Shown: positions 25,157 through 33,991, numbered from the stretch's first letter. The stretch: 64,000 bases of DNA from CAYGSN01 sp964352675 (GCA_964352675.1 CAYGSN010000007.1:1-64000), one strand, 5' to 3'. Notes: generated by a model not told the origin, from the letters alone. Translations and numbers: made by a program.

Positions 25157-26191
25157 TTACGCCGCGCGCATGCAGCAGCGGCTGAACCCTTCGGGGCACA
25201 GTGTTTTCAGACCTTCCGCCCGAACACTTTTGTGATCCATATGGTCTTTTACCAATTTGGCCAGCCCATCAATATATGCCGGGTGCGTGCCCACAGTGGC
25301 AGCACGGTAATATCCGTGTAGGCCATATTCTTCCGCCTTTTCGTGGTATTCAATATCCAACTCAACCAGTGTTTCCACATGTTCCTGGGTAAAAGCATGT
25401 GGATAGATGATCACAGATTTTTTGTCCTGCGCGGCGCGCTCTAACTCCTCATCCAGACTTGGGCCGATCCATTTCATGGGGCCAACGCGGGATTGGTAAC
25501 AAATGGCCCAGTCTATTTTTTTGAGGCCGAGCGCAGCGGCGATTTTCTCCGCGCCCTGTTCGCATTGCCATTGATAGGGGTCACCGCCTTTGATTGTTTT
25601 TTCGGGCAGGCCATGGGCGGAGAAAAGTATTCGAGGATTCTCAAAGCCGTCCTTTTTTGCCTCGTCGATTTTGATTTTGATATTCTCAACGCTGGCTTTG
25701 ATAAAGCCCTCATTGAACGGATAGCAGCAGATAGTAGAGGTTGGGCGTTCATACCCGGCTTCAAACATGGCCTTGTTCCACACACCCAGAGAAGACCATG
25801 TTGTCGCCGTTGAAAATTGCGGGTAAAGCGGGAGCAGGACAATTTCCTCAGCGCCCCAGTCACGCACTTCGCGCACCACCTGCGGGCTCATCGGATGCCA
25901 ATATCGCATACAGATAAAAACTTTGTAATTTTCGCCTAGCACCTTTTCCAACGCTTTAGCTTGAGCCTGGGAGTTTTCCAGCAAGGGTGATTTATCACCC
26001 AGCTCCCCATAGCTTTCCCCCGCCTCACGCTTGGAGCGTTTACGCGCAATCAGCCAGGCCAGGATGCAGCGAAACGGAATAGGCAAGCCGATTATATTTT
26101 TATCCATGAAGAAATTTTGCAGAAACGGCCGGATCGCATTTTTGGAATCCGGTCCGCCGAGATTGAATAATATAACTGCGGTTTTGCTCAT
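25157..26191 (-). CDS. hemH: Ferrochelatase
   Basis: Inserts ferrous iron into protoporphyrin IX, the last step of heme synthesis, at the inner face of the membrane. The 344-residue product starts with AVILFNLGGPD, has PLYPQFSTATTWSS, the catalytic His in LFSAHGLPEK and the acidic metal-binding helix QEHVETLVELDIEY. The C-terminal LCPEGFSRCCMRAA supplies a Cys-x6-Cys-Cys arrangement like the [2Fe-2S] ligands of Caulobacter ferrochelatase. The start overlaps the hemE stop as ATGA. Confidence 0.96.
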   Translation of the reverse strand: MSKTAVILFNLGGPDSKNAIRPFLQNFFMDKNIIGLPIPFRCILAWLIARKRSKREAGESYGELGDKSPLLENSQAQAKALEKVLGENYKVFICMRYWHPMSPQVVREVRDWGAEEIVLLPLYPQFSTATTWSSLGVWNKAMFEAGYERPTSTICCYPFNEGFIKASVENIKIKIDEAKKDGFENPRILFSAHGLPEKTIKGGDPYQWQCEQGAEKIAAALGLKKIDWAICYQSRVGPMKWIGPSLDEELERAAQDKKSVIIYPHAFTQEHVETLVELDIEYHEKAEEYGLHGYYRAATVGTHPAYIDGLAKLVKDHMDHKSVRAEGLKTLCPEGFSRCCMRAA

Positions 26192-27216
26192 TTTTTAAAG
26201 TCCCGAATCGTTTTCATCAATTGCTCGACATGCTCAATCGGGGTTTCCTTGTTGATGCCATGGCCAAGATTGAATATATGCCCACCGCCAGAAAATTCAC
26301 GTAAAATTTTTGTTGTCGCCTTTTCCAGGCTAACACCGCCCGCCATCAAGCGCATCGGATCAAGGCAGCCTTGCACCGGCATAAGAGGCTGGAGATTTGC
26401 CTTGGCCCACATGGTGCAGGCCAGCGTATCGAGCGCAACACAATCAATGCCGGTTTGTTGCGCATAAGACCGCACATGAACGCCAGCACCGCGGGGGAAT
26501 CCAATGATTGGAATATCAGGGTGAACTGCCTTGATTTTTGCGACAATTTTTTTCGTGGGCTCAATCGATTGATATTGGAACCCATGCGGGTCGAGCGCCC
26601 CGGCCCAGCTATCAAAAATTTGGAGCACTTCGGCGCCTGCTTCGGCTTGCTTGATCAGATAATCAGCGGTGCTTTCGACAAGCTTATCCATGAGCTTAGC
26701 AAACCGTTCAGGCTGTCCGTAGGCCAGCGTTTTAACCTTGGCGAAATCTTTCGATCCGCCCCCCTCGACCATGTAGGTCGCCACCGTCCAAGGCGCCCCG
26801 GCAAAGCCGATTAGCGTTGTCTGGTCGAAGCCTTCGTGGCTGAGCTGCGATTTGGTTTCGCTGAGTGCATCGTATACCGGCTGAAGTTTTTCGGGATCAT
26901 ACTCCAGCGCATCGATATCGAGCTCTCCGAGCTTTGGCCCTTCGCCCGCGACGAATTCCAGATGCTGTCCAAGAGCCATCGGGATTGTGAGAATGTCAGA
27001 GAAAATAATCGCCGCATCCATGCCAAAGCGCCGGATCGGTTGCATGGTAATTTCGCAGGCAGCCTTCGGATCAAAAGCCATGGCCAGAAACCCGCCTTTC
27101 TCCGCCCGTAACTCTCGGTATTCAGGCAGATAGCGTCCAGCTTGGCGCATAAACCAACAAGGCACGGTTTTTAGGTCTTCGCCGTTTAAAACTTTAAGGA
27201 TCGGTTTCTCAATCAT
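26188..27216 (-). CDS. hemE: Uroporphyrinogen decarboxylase
   Basis: Decarboxylates the four acetate side chains of uroporphyrinogen III to give coproporphyrinogen III. The 342-residue product carries the family signature PCWFMRQAGRYLPEYRE at the start, IIFSDILTIPMALG with the catalytic Asp, GFAGAPWTVATYMVEGGGSK, and the C-terminal FNLGHGI with the substrate-binding His. It is coupled to hemH by a four-base overlap. In alphaproteobacteria its upstream side commonly borders oriC. Confidence 0.97.
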   Translation of the reverse strand: MIEKPILKVLNGEDLKTVPCWFMRQAGRYLPEYRELRAEKGGFLAMAFDPKAACEITMQPIRRFGMDAAIIFSDILTIPMALGQHLEFVAGEGPKLGELDIDALEYDPEKLQPVYDALSETKSQLSHEGFDQTTLIGFAGAPWTVATYMVEGGGSKDFAKVKTLAYGQPERFAKLMDKLVESTADYLIKQAEAGAEVLQIFDSWAGALDPHGFQYQSIEPTKKIVAKIKAVHPDIPIIGFPRGAGVHVRSYAQQTGIDCVALDTLACTMWAKANLQPLMPVQGCLDPMRLMAGGVSLEKATTKILREFSGGGHIFNLGHGINKETPIEHVEQLMKTIRDFKK

Positions 27217-27601
27217 GCTCGCTATACTAATTATATATTTATATTTAAAAAGGTTTTTTTAGATAGTAGGTCTTGTGGATTGCGGGTATATGTTTCATCC
27301 CGATTTTTACACACAGGCGCACGCAAAATTTTAAAGAGGATTTCTCACGATTCGATATGATTCGTCCAGAAATCACAGAAGTGCCGATTTTCACTTTTGC
27401 ACATGTGCATGAGTCTTATTTTAAGATCAGCATGAAATGGGGGTAAATCCATCCCCGTGTTTATACACTGATTCACGCCTGATTCCCCAACAGCTCTGTC
27501 CTCAGCGATTCTCTTGTGCTAATACTTGAAGAGATATAAGCTGCGAGGCTTTGGTTTCAACCTGTATATAAAGGGCGCGTGCGCCGCAATGTTTCAACAC
27601 C
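27217..27601. other. oriC: Candidate replication origin (oriC)
   Basis: A 385-bp region upstream of hemE, with no credible gene. Seen: a strongly AT-rich stretch at about 27225-27262 (possible unwinding element); DnaA-box-like sequences TGTGGATTG at 27274 (7/9) and TTATACACT at 27461 (8/9 to TTATNCACA); a perfect palindrome TGCACATGTGCA at 27398-27409; and six GANTC sites at 27349, 27359, 27411, 27470, 27481 and 27507, about nine times the chance density. GANTC clustering and hemE adjacency are hallmarks of Caulobacter-type origins. No perfect DnaA box is present, so the call remains tentative. Confidence 0.55.
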
Positions 27602-28219
27602 ATGTTTGAAGAAGCCTTTGAAAAATTAGAGCTGGATAAAATTGCTTTGGTTTTGGACCAGGTTAACCCGAAGCTGGAGGGCGCACAGTTTGATCCTGTT
27701 GAATCAACCGTTCTGGCTTTGGATCTGGCGTTTTATCCAGGGTACCAATTGCTCGATATTGCCGATCACACCAATATGCCACCGAAAAAGCGTTTTGTGG
27801 TATATGCTCATGACGATGTTACGGTCTTGGATTTTACAAATGAGCCTATTTATGCGCTGAATGAACGGCTACCCATCATGCTGGACGAGAGAAACGTCAA
27901 AGACTATGTGCGGTTTTTCTTTTCCTATGTAAGAGGACGTCACGGCCGCTTTATCATCACCGAAGGGGTGGATGAGATCGCCTGGAAAGAAGATCCGCCG
28001 CCCGCCGCCCGCAAGGCAATTTCCCGAATGATTGAACCTGTTGTGCTTAAAAGCGTCGATCCTGTTAGTGGCGATTATAGTTTGTCCGCCTGTATGATGT
28101 TCAAAGATTCACTCTTCAAAAGCGATGTCACAGTTTTCAAAGGTGGTACGGTTAAGCTCAGCAATGAGGAATTGCTGATTGAAGATATGCCTGTTCTTGA
28201 TGATACGTTCGGGCAGTAA
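27602..28219 (+). CDS. Conserved-looking hypothetical protein beside the candidate origin
   Basis: 205 residues, soluble, alpha/beta, with no signal peptide. Distinctive stretches are YAHDDVTVLDFTNEPIYAL and VRFFFSYVRGRHGRF. No domain is recognised. It points away from hemE across the candidate origin and ends in a terminator shared with the convergent secreted-protein gene. The function is unknown; alternative start codons are not evident. Confidence 0.65.
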   Translation: MFEEAFEKLELDKIALVLDQVNPKLEGAQFDPVESTVLALDLAFYPGYQLLDIADHTNMPPKKRFVVYAHDDVTVLDFTNEPIYALNERLPIMLDERNVKDYVRFFFSYVRGRHGRFIITEGVDEIAWKEDPPPAARKAISRMIEPVVLKSVDPVSGDYSLSACMMFKDSLFKSDVTVFKGGTVKLSNEELLIEDMPVLDDTFGQ

Positions 28220-28251
28220 AAACTCCCGCCTGAAGAGAGACGGGAGCTTTT
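28217..28251. terminator. Bidirectional terminator
   Basis: CTCCCG (28223-28228) pairs with CGGGAG (28241-28246); AAAA precedes and TTTT follows, so the hairpin works on both strands for the convergent genes at 27602 and 28255. Confidence 0.7.
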
Positions 28252-28254
28252 GAT

Positions 28255-29100
28255 TTAATTTTGGTTGTTATGAGATTGAGGCGTGCGTCCTCCGTCACAC
28301 TCCCGACACGCAGTACAGCCAGGGGTGCTTGGCGTAACACCATCTGGAACCAATGAAGGCGGATACATTTTTTCACGAACATAATAGCAATTTGATGAAA
28401 GATCTTGGTTTCTACAAGTAAGCTCATTCGTGTCTGAATTGTAGAAACATGATTTATTGGTATACGGGTCAGTGCAGGTTGTAACACCGGGGGAGTGCCG
28501 CATTTTTGCACAAGACCACGGCACGGTTTTATTCGGATCATTCGGGTCTTTGCCATTCTCTGGCCAGGCAACCGTATCAAAATCATTCGGATTGAGGGGT
28601 CTTTGCCAAGAACAAAATAAACAATCAGCCGGTGCAACAGCAATGTCCTCTACATCGACGCAGATCGCGTTTTCCGGCGGAGAACAGGGAAATATCCGTT
28701 GCTTTGTTTTTCGTTTCACCGGAATGGTAACGTCCGTATGCGGGAAGGTGAAGTCTTCTGTATCTTTGTATTCAAAATCCTCGCCAGGCCCCGTCGCTGG
28801 AGGAAAAAAGTCATCTCCTCCTCGTAGTGCGGGGGAAGGTTCGTGTTGCTTTGGCGTCCTATAAAAATCTCTTAAAATCGGCTCTACGAATTCCTGCGGG
28901 TTATTAAGCCAATATTCAAAAATAGCGCCAAGCTCTTCCTCTGTAAAAGGCACAGTATATTGTTCCGGTATTTGGCTTTTTTGGATATTTTGCGGACTCC
29001 CGTGGCTACCGGCAGAGCCCTCTTGAAGTATTTGTGCCCTTGCGTTTCCAGTCATGAAACACACACACCTGAGAATTAAAAGATTTAAAATTATACGCAT
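28255..29100 (-). CDS. Secreted cysteine-rich hypothetical protein
   Basis: 281 residues from the ATG at 29100 (another lies 12 bases upstream). The N-terminus is a signal peptide, with a hydrophobic core and a likely cleavage after NARA. The first half is Pro/Glu-rich; the second half holds about eighteen Cys residues in pairs and short spacings (CSPPENAIC, CLFCSW, CTDPYTNKSC, CTACREC), indicating many disulfides and an extracytoplasmic location. No known family. The gene stands alone, convergent with its neighbour. Confidence 0.6.
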   Translation of the reverse strand: MRIILNLLILRCVCFMTGNARAQILQEGSAGSHGSPQNIQKSQIPEQYTVPFTEEELGAIFEYWLNNPQEFVEPILRDFYRTPKQHEPSPALRGGDDFFPPATGPGEDFEYKDTEDFTFPHTDVTIPVKRKTKQRIFPCSPPENAICVDVEDIAVAPADCLFCSWQRPLNPNDFDTVAWPENGKDPNDPNKTVPWSCAKMRHSPGVTTCTDPYTNKSCFYNSDTNELTCRNQDLSSNCYYVREKMYPPSLVPDGVTPSTPGCTACRECDGGRTPQSHNNQN

Positions 29101-29197
29101 CATGCACCTCAATTATTTATAGCTCTCCACTTTTCAATGATAACAAGCACCAAAACAATATGTCAAATAAAGGATTGGGACTTTTTATAAAAACCTG

Positions 29198-29225
29198 TTT
29201 TCTGGGGCTTAGAAAGGGGTCATTA
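29198..29225 (+). repeat. Upstream motif, copy 1
   Basis: This 28-base segment, with core TTAGAAAGGGGTCATTAA, matches the segment at 30328-30355 at 23 of 28 positions. It lies about 80 bases upstream of the ChaC-like gene start. The resemblance extends weakly further upstream. A shared operator or promoter is the simplest reading. Confidence 0.5.
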
Positions 29226-29303
29226 AAAAAACCCTTGCATCAAATTTGCGCCCCTTATTTGCTTTATGTAAAAATAAACAAAGAGGTAAAAAAGGGTGTT
29301 ATT

Positions 29304-30209
29304 ATGACCGGCGGGCAAAAATCCAAAATTCTGAATTTTAGTGCTTTAGAGCGCCGCAAGCTGCATGAGACTCTAGCGCGCTATTTATCCATTGATGATA
29401 AGCGCATGCGGGCGGCGATCATCCGCGATATAGAGAAGACCGGCTATCTAAACGTTTTTGCTTTTGGCTCCCTGATTAACGACCCCTATATGAGCGATTG
29501 CATGAGTGCGCGCGACGCTGTGCTGCGCGGCTATAAAGCCAGCTTTGATTGTTATGATATTTTTTATCGCGGAAGCCGCTATAAGCCGGGCTTGACCCTT
29601 GGCCTGAAGGAAGAGGGCGGGGCAAAAACCCAGGGAATAATCCTGCAACAATCCATGCTTCAGGATGATAAAGCCTGTCCTTTTCGTCAGGTCATCAAGA
29701 ACTTGATCGCATTTGCAAAGCGGGAAAACCCTGAAAAAATGCCGATTTATAATTTCAAATTACTGGATATTGAGGCGGAGGATGGAATCATAATTAAGGC
29801 GATTGGCTGTGTCGCTAATGAAAAGGCGATTTGTCCGGAAGATGGCAGTGGCTTGTATGCGGGTAACATGCTCTCTCTTGAGGAAAAGGCCAAAATCATC
29901 GCCACGGCAGCAGCGGATATTCGATGCTGTGAGGATACAAAAAGCGCCGTCAATCATCTGAAGGGCAAGCGCACGGCCTATCAGTATCTGGTGAATTTCA
30001 TCGATGCGCGCCTGAAGCGCGGCTTTGAGATTGAAGAGGATTTATATGAGCTGTTGCATAAGGTGAATGAATGCCGTTATGAGATGGGCGCACTGAAACG
30101 CTCATTTCTCCAAGAAATGGAGGATCTGGTGCATATCGACGTTCGCGCGCTGATGATGCAGCGGGTACCGCTCAAGGTCCGCCGCGATAGGCATATACAT
30201 AAATATTGA
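29304..30209 (+). CDS. ChaC-like gamma-glutamylcyclotransferase
   Basis: 301 residues from the ATG at 29304, preceded by AAGGGTG; the frame stays open upstream for 48 codons through the conserved upstream motif, which I take as non-coding. The ChaC pattern is clear: LNVFAFGSLINDP (substrate-binding YGSL-type loop), AVLRGYKASFD, then YRGSRYKPGLTLGL, and later GKRTAYQYLVNFIDARLKRG. ChaC enzymes cleave glutathione to 5-oxoproline and Cys-Gly in the cytoplasm. The C-terminal 50 residues are extra. The catalytic Glu cannot be assigned with confidence by eye. Confidence 0.75.
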   Translation: MTGGQKSKILNFSALERRKLHETLARYLSIDDKRMRAAIIRDIEKTGYLNVFAFGSLINDPYMSDCMSARDAVLRGYKASFDCYDIFYRGSRYKPGLTLGLKEEGGAKTQGIILQQSMLQDDKACPFRQVIKNLIAFAKRENPEKMPIYNFKLLDIEAEDGIIIKAIGCVANEKAICPEDGSGLYAGNMLSLEEKAKIIATAAADIRCCEDTKSAVNHLKGKRTAYQYLVNFIDARLKRGFEIEEDLYELLHKVNECRYEMGALKRSFLQEMEDLVHIDVRALMMQRVPLKVRRDRHIHKY

Positions 30210-30476
30210 TCCCTAAAAGGCCACTTTGTTGGGGCCGATATATTATTATGTTAACTATACTCTAATTGTCTTTAACGTTCTGCAAAAAAAACCAAAAAAA
30301 CCGCACTTTATTTTCATAAACTATTGATTTTCTGCGATTTAGAAAGGAGTCGTTAAGAACTTCCCCCGCATAATAGAACCATAAGCTGCCGTTATAAGCA
30401 GCAGGGGCAATTCCTTCCGGTAGCAAAACGGCGGGTATTAATCGGGTCGCACTTTAAAAATAAATGGTTCGGGTTC
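30210..30476 (+). promoter_or_regulatory. Structured leader region of the gene at 30477
   Basis: A 267-base gap. It contains the shared motif at 30328-30355, then a segment that can fold: GCTGC with GCAGC near 30390-30407 and GCCGTT with AACGGC enclosing it. Short A-runs lie around 30286-30300. It is probably promoter plus 5' leader; no known riboswitch is recognised. Confidence 0.35.
30328..30355 (+). repeat. Upstream motif, copy 2
   Basis: Second copy of the 28-base motif (core TTAGAAAGGAGTCGTTAA), about 120 bases upstream of the gene at 30477. See the copy at 29198. Confidence 0.5.
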
Positions 30477-31865
30477 ATGAGTGACATTTCAGAAATTGAC
30501 TTCCAAACAAAAACAAAAAGCACAGGCGTGTGCCGCGTGGCGTATACGTTGAATAACCGCCAGCCGGTATCCTGTACGATTATCGGTCAGGAGCCGCTGT
30601 TTTACATGGACTACCATATCGAAGACGAAGGCGAAGAAGCGTTGTTCGATGCGGCGGAGCTGGGCATTCTGGAGAATGAAATCCAGACATTGCAGCGCGA
30701 GATCGAACATTTCGATCGATTCGCAGCCGAGTTCTCGCAGGCGCCGGAGCAGCGCTTTGACGAATTTTTAGAAGATTCCGCTGCAATCACCAAAAAACGG
30801 GCAAACGGCAAGGCCATCAAGGGTGAAACAGGTGATATAGCGGAGGTGAAGACTGTCCTGGAGCAAAGCCGGATCGGCCGTGCTTATCTGGATTTCGCAG
30901 CAGAGCATAAGGTTGAGCTGTGCCTGTCGGGACAAGTTGCCGATGCGTATTACGATCGTGATTCGGGAACAATTCTGGTGAATGGTGAGCTGAACTTCAC
31001 CGATCAGGTCCTGTTGGCCGCGCGCGAATTGCGCCGCCACTGGCAGCACCGCAAAGGGGCGCTGATCCAGCCGATGTTGTTCCATCCGGATAATGCAATT
31101 TTGGTCAACCGCGCACAGGTTGCTGATCTGGTTGTATCCATGATTCGCATTGCCTGGGAATTACAGCTGGGCGGCGAGAAAAGAATTTGGGAAAGAATCG
31201 AGAATTCTTCTATGGGCGATCTGGGCCGTGCCTTTGCACGCGAAGCCTTTAACGATTTTCGCACTATTAACAATGGACAGGCTTCTGCCTCTGTTTTTGA
31301 AGCCTGGTTCCTGTCCGAGCGCTGTCAGTCGGAAGACAAGAAACTGATCAAGCAGATGTTGGCCGATTACAAGGGCTATATGTTCGACCTGGAAGAGGCG
31401 AAAACGTCGATCACGCCGACACTTATTGCCGCGTTAGGTGAGATGCCGTTCGGCAAAAATTACCTTGCTGCACACACAATGACCATCATGGAAGACCCGA
31501 TCTTTACGGATGTACGGGATCGCTCCAACGCGAATTTCCTATGGTTTATAAAGTTTGAGCGGTCTTTTCGCGAAACGGAACAAGAGTTGCAACCCGGTTT
31601 GGACGCGCTGGCCGGTGACACCCGTCATCTGTCCTCTCAAGACAAAAATCAGGACGAACACAATGCAACACGCAAAACAGACATTCCCGTCTTTGGCGGA
31701 TCTGCCGAAATTATATCGCTTTTTCCCGATGCCCCTGCGGACGCAGAATCTGGGGATAAATCAGGAAAATCCGGCAAGCGTCTCTCGTCAAAATCCAAAA
31801 TCAAACGAAATCAAAGTAAAGCGAGTGCGGATATCGTCTATCTGCGCCGCTGGTCCGGTGAATGA
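30477..31865 (+). CDS. DUF6782-like protein, tandem paralogue A
   Basis: 462 residues, starting at an ATG. The central part (about 130-350) resembles a metallopeptidase-like domain of unknown function: VLEQSRIGRAYLDFAAEH, then LLAARELRRHWQH, VSMIRIAWELQLGG and FRTINNGQASASVFEAWF. The downstream gene shares this domain (for example VALIRALRDVWQ, GILAAWELRSEG, TGNALASAFKQWY), so the two are tandem paralogues. The C-terminal tail is basic and disordered. No canonical HExxH is seen. Cytoplasmic, function unknown; the family name is from memory. Confidence 0.65.
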   Translation: MSDISEIDFQTKTKSTGVCRVAYTLNNRQPVSCTIIGQEPLFYMDYHIEDEGEEALFDAAELGILENEIQTLQREIEHFDRFAAEFSQAPEQRFDEFLEDSAAITKKRANGKAIKGETGDIAEVKTVLEQSRIGRAYLDFAAEHKVELCLSGQVADAYYDRDSGTILVNGELNFTDQVLLAARELRRHWQHRKGALIQPMLFHPDNAILVNRAQVADLVVSMIRIAWELQLGGEKRIWERIENSSMGDLGRAFAREAFNDFRTINNGQASASVFEAWFLSERCQSEDKKLIKQMLADYKGYMFDLEEAKTSITPTLIAALGEMPFGKNYLAAHTMTIMEDPIFTDVRDRSNANFLWFIKFERSFRETEQELQPGLDALAGDTRHLSSQDKNQDEHNATRKTDIPVFGGSAEIISLFPDAPADAESGDKSGKSGKRLSSKSKIKRNQSKASADIVYLRRWSGE

Positions 31866-31911
31866 TGCCGCGGCCAACGACTCTTTTGCAGAAGGGGGTT
31901 GGGTTAAAACC

Positions 31912-33033
31912 ATGAAGCCTGATGTCCCACAGAGACAGACCAAGTTAAGGCTCCGTATCCTGAGCGCCGCCCCGAAAACGCAGGGCGACGAAGATAGTGA
32001 TCTGGATATTGAGCTGAATTCCTATGAAAACCCCGATATAGAGTATCTGACCGATTACTGGCCTCTGGCTGATCTTTACGGTATGGTACCGGAATTTGAC
32101 GATCAGGGGCGCGCCTGCGAACCTGCGCTGGATACGCAACAGGAGATCCTGTCCTGGGCACTGTGTGTTCTGGCAGCCAGCCCGTCGGGCCGCGCTATGA
32201 TTAAAGAAGCAATGAACGAGGGCTGGTGCGTTGGACTAGCCGATCTGCAGGGCAATGATTTCCATTTGGATGTGCCCGGAAGCTTGATGCTGCTAGACGA
32301 TAACGGATTGTTGCCCGGTGCTTTGGGCCGGTCTGCTTATTTCCGGCATATGATTCTGGTTGCCCTTATACGCGCTTTGCGCGATGTCTGGCAGGAAAAG
32401 CGTCATGGCGGGTTTGATGAGGATTACGGCCCGGAATCAATTTTGATGCTGGAGCGTGTGCGTGCCGCCGATTGCGACGTGATGGGGATTTTAGCGGCCT
32501 GGGAGCTGCGCTCGGAAGGCTATGGCGATTTATGGCGCCACATTATCGGATCCGATCAGGGTGATATGGCGATGGTATTTTCCACGCATCTGGAGCGCGA
32601 TCCATCCTCACAATTTACCGGAAACGCACTGGCCAGTGCGTTTAAGCAGTGGTACCAGTCTCCGGCGCGGGTGAATGCTTGCGACCATGAAACATTGGAA
32701 TATCTTGACGAAGTGGTACAGGTAACCCGGGAATCCGGCAGTTTGGACAATCCGTTTGGAGATCGGGTTTTGAAGCCTCTGGCAGTGGAAATTCTATCCT
32801 GTTTGCCTGATAAAACAGCGTATTTGCGGGGGCGGGGCGGAGATGTCCTGAGCGATCCTCTTTATTCTGGTATGTGCGATGAGATCAATCAGAGCCATTT
32901 GTTGCAGATCATGCACGACCTGAATGTCGTATTCGTGCAGGGGGTGGGCTTTAGCAACCGCAGCCTGGCCTCAAAAATATTCCCAAACGGCGAATTTACC
33001 CCGGAATTTGAAGGCAGCCGCAGCGAATCATAA
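31912..33033 (+). CDS. DUF6782-like protein, tandem paralogue B
   Basis: 373 residues from the ATG at 31912, with AGAAGGGGG upstream; an in-frame GTG at 31858 overlapping the previous stop is an alternative. It shares the helical core of the preceding gene (RALRDVWQEKRHGG, GILAAWELRSEGYGDLWRHI, FTGNALASAFKQWYQSPAR). The first 80 residues are acidic. No catalytic motif is evident. It is transcribed with the paralogue and lies upstream of ppsR by 91 bases. The function is unknown. Confidence 0.65.
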   Translation: MKPDVPQRQTKLRLRILSAAPKTQGDEDSDLDIELNSYENPDIEYLTDYWPLADLYGMVPEFDDQGRACEPALDTQQEILSWALCVLAASPSGRAMIKEAMNEGWCVGLADLQGNDFHLDVPGSLMLLDDNGLLPGALGRSAYFRHMILVALIRALRDVWQEKRHGGFDEDYGPESILMLERVRAADCDVMGILAAWELRSEGYGDLWRHIIGSDQGDMAMVFSTHLERDPSSQFTGNALASAFKQWYQSPARVNACDHETLEYLDEVVQVTRESGSLDNPFGDRVLKPLAVEILSCLPDKTAYLRGRGGDVLSDPLYSGMCDEINQSHLLQIMHDLNVVFVQGVGFSNRSLASKIFPNGEFTPEFEGSRSES

Positions 33034-33124
33034 AATCTTACGAGACATGTTGTAAACCAACATGGACATTGCCCCGATTTTTGCGTAAGTCTTGAGGCAG
33101 GCAAGCGCACAGGGGGCAATTTCT

Positions 33125-33991
33125 ATGGTAAAAAAGCCGAAATCCTTTCATCTCCATTTGATTTCAGACGCCAGCGGCACCACACTGCTGGGCCTTGCGC
33201 GCGCTTGTCTGGCGCAGTTTAAGGGGGTGGAGCCGAATCAGAAATTCTGGCCGTTGGTACGCACGGCGCGGCAGCTGGACCGGGTGATTGCGCAAATTGA
33301 AAAAATTCCCGGCCCGGTGATTTTTACGCTGGTGGATGAAAAGTTGCGCACGCGGTTGCAAAGCCGCTGTGATGAGCTGGGGGTGCCTTGCGTGTCTGTG
33401 TTGGACCCGATTATGCGCTCACTTTCTTCCTATCTGGGTAAGCCTGCAAAGGGGATTCCGGGCTTGCAGCATGCCATGGATGACGCCTATTTCCAGCGCG
33501 TTTCCGCGATAGACTTTGCCTTGCGCTATGACGATGGGAAGACGCTGGAGGGGTTGCGTGAGGCGGATGTGATTTTGGTCGGCGTATCGCGGACCTCCAA
33601 AACTCCGACCTCAATTTTTTTGGCGCGGCGGGGGATTAAGGTCGCCAATATTCCATTGGTGCCCGGCGTTGAAATTCCAGAGAAAAAATTCAAGCAAGAA
33701 AAGCCGTTTTATGTGGGCTTAACGGCTGCCCCTGCGCGTTTGGCGGAATTGCGACGCTCACGCCTTAAGGCAAAAAATGCGAAAACGGGGAAGACTCAGG
33801 AAAATAACGCCTATCTGGATGAAGAAAAAATCGAGGAAGAGGTGCGCGATGCGCGCAAATTATTCGCAAAATATGATTGGCCCGTGATCAATGTGACCAA
33901 GCGCTCGATCGAGGAGACTTCGGCCGAGATCATGGCTTTGCTGCAGGTGCACCGAGAAAAGGCCGCCAAGAAAGACGGAGAAGAAGAATGA
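33125..33991 (+). CDS. ppsR: Pyruvate, phosphate dikinase regulatory protein (DUF299 family)
   Basis: Bifunctional ADP-dependent kinase/Pi-dependent pyrophosphorylase family that switches PEP synthase or pyruvate phosphate dikinase on and off. 288 residues from the ATG at 33125. FHLHLISDASGTT at the start, FTLVDEKLR, YLGKPAKGIPGLQHAMD, and the P-loop GVSRTSKTPTSIFLA followed by ANIPLVPG are diagnostic. In Caulobacter-type origins this is the first gene to the right of oriC. Its stop overlaps the maf start as ATGA. Confidence 0.95.
   Translation: MVKKPKSFHLHLISDASGTTLLGLARACLAQFKGVEPNQKFWPLVRTARQLDRVIAQIEKIPGPVIFTLVDEKLRTRLQSRCDELGVPCVSVLDPIMRSLSSYLGKPAKGIPGLQHAMDDAYFQRVSAIDFALRYDDGKTLEGLREADVILVGVSRTSKTPTSIFLARRGIKVANIPLVPGVEIPEKKFKQEKPFYVGLTAAPARLAELRRSRLKAKNAKTGKTQENNAYLDEEKIEEEVRDARKLFAKYDWPVINVTKRSIEETSAEIMALLQVHREKAAKKDGEEE

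Noticed and set aside
30217..30234. GGCC-N10-GGCC inverted repeat after the ChaC-like gene
   Set aside because: Only four base pairs, with no T-run following; too weak to call a terminator.
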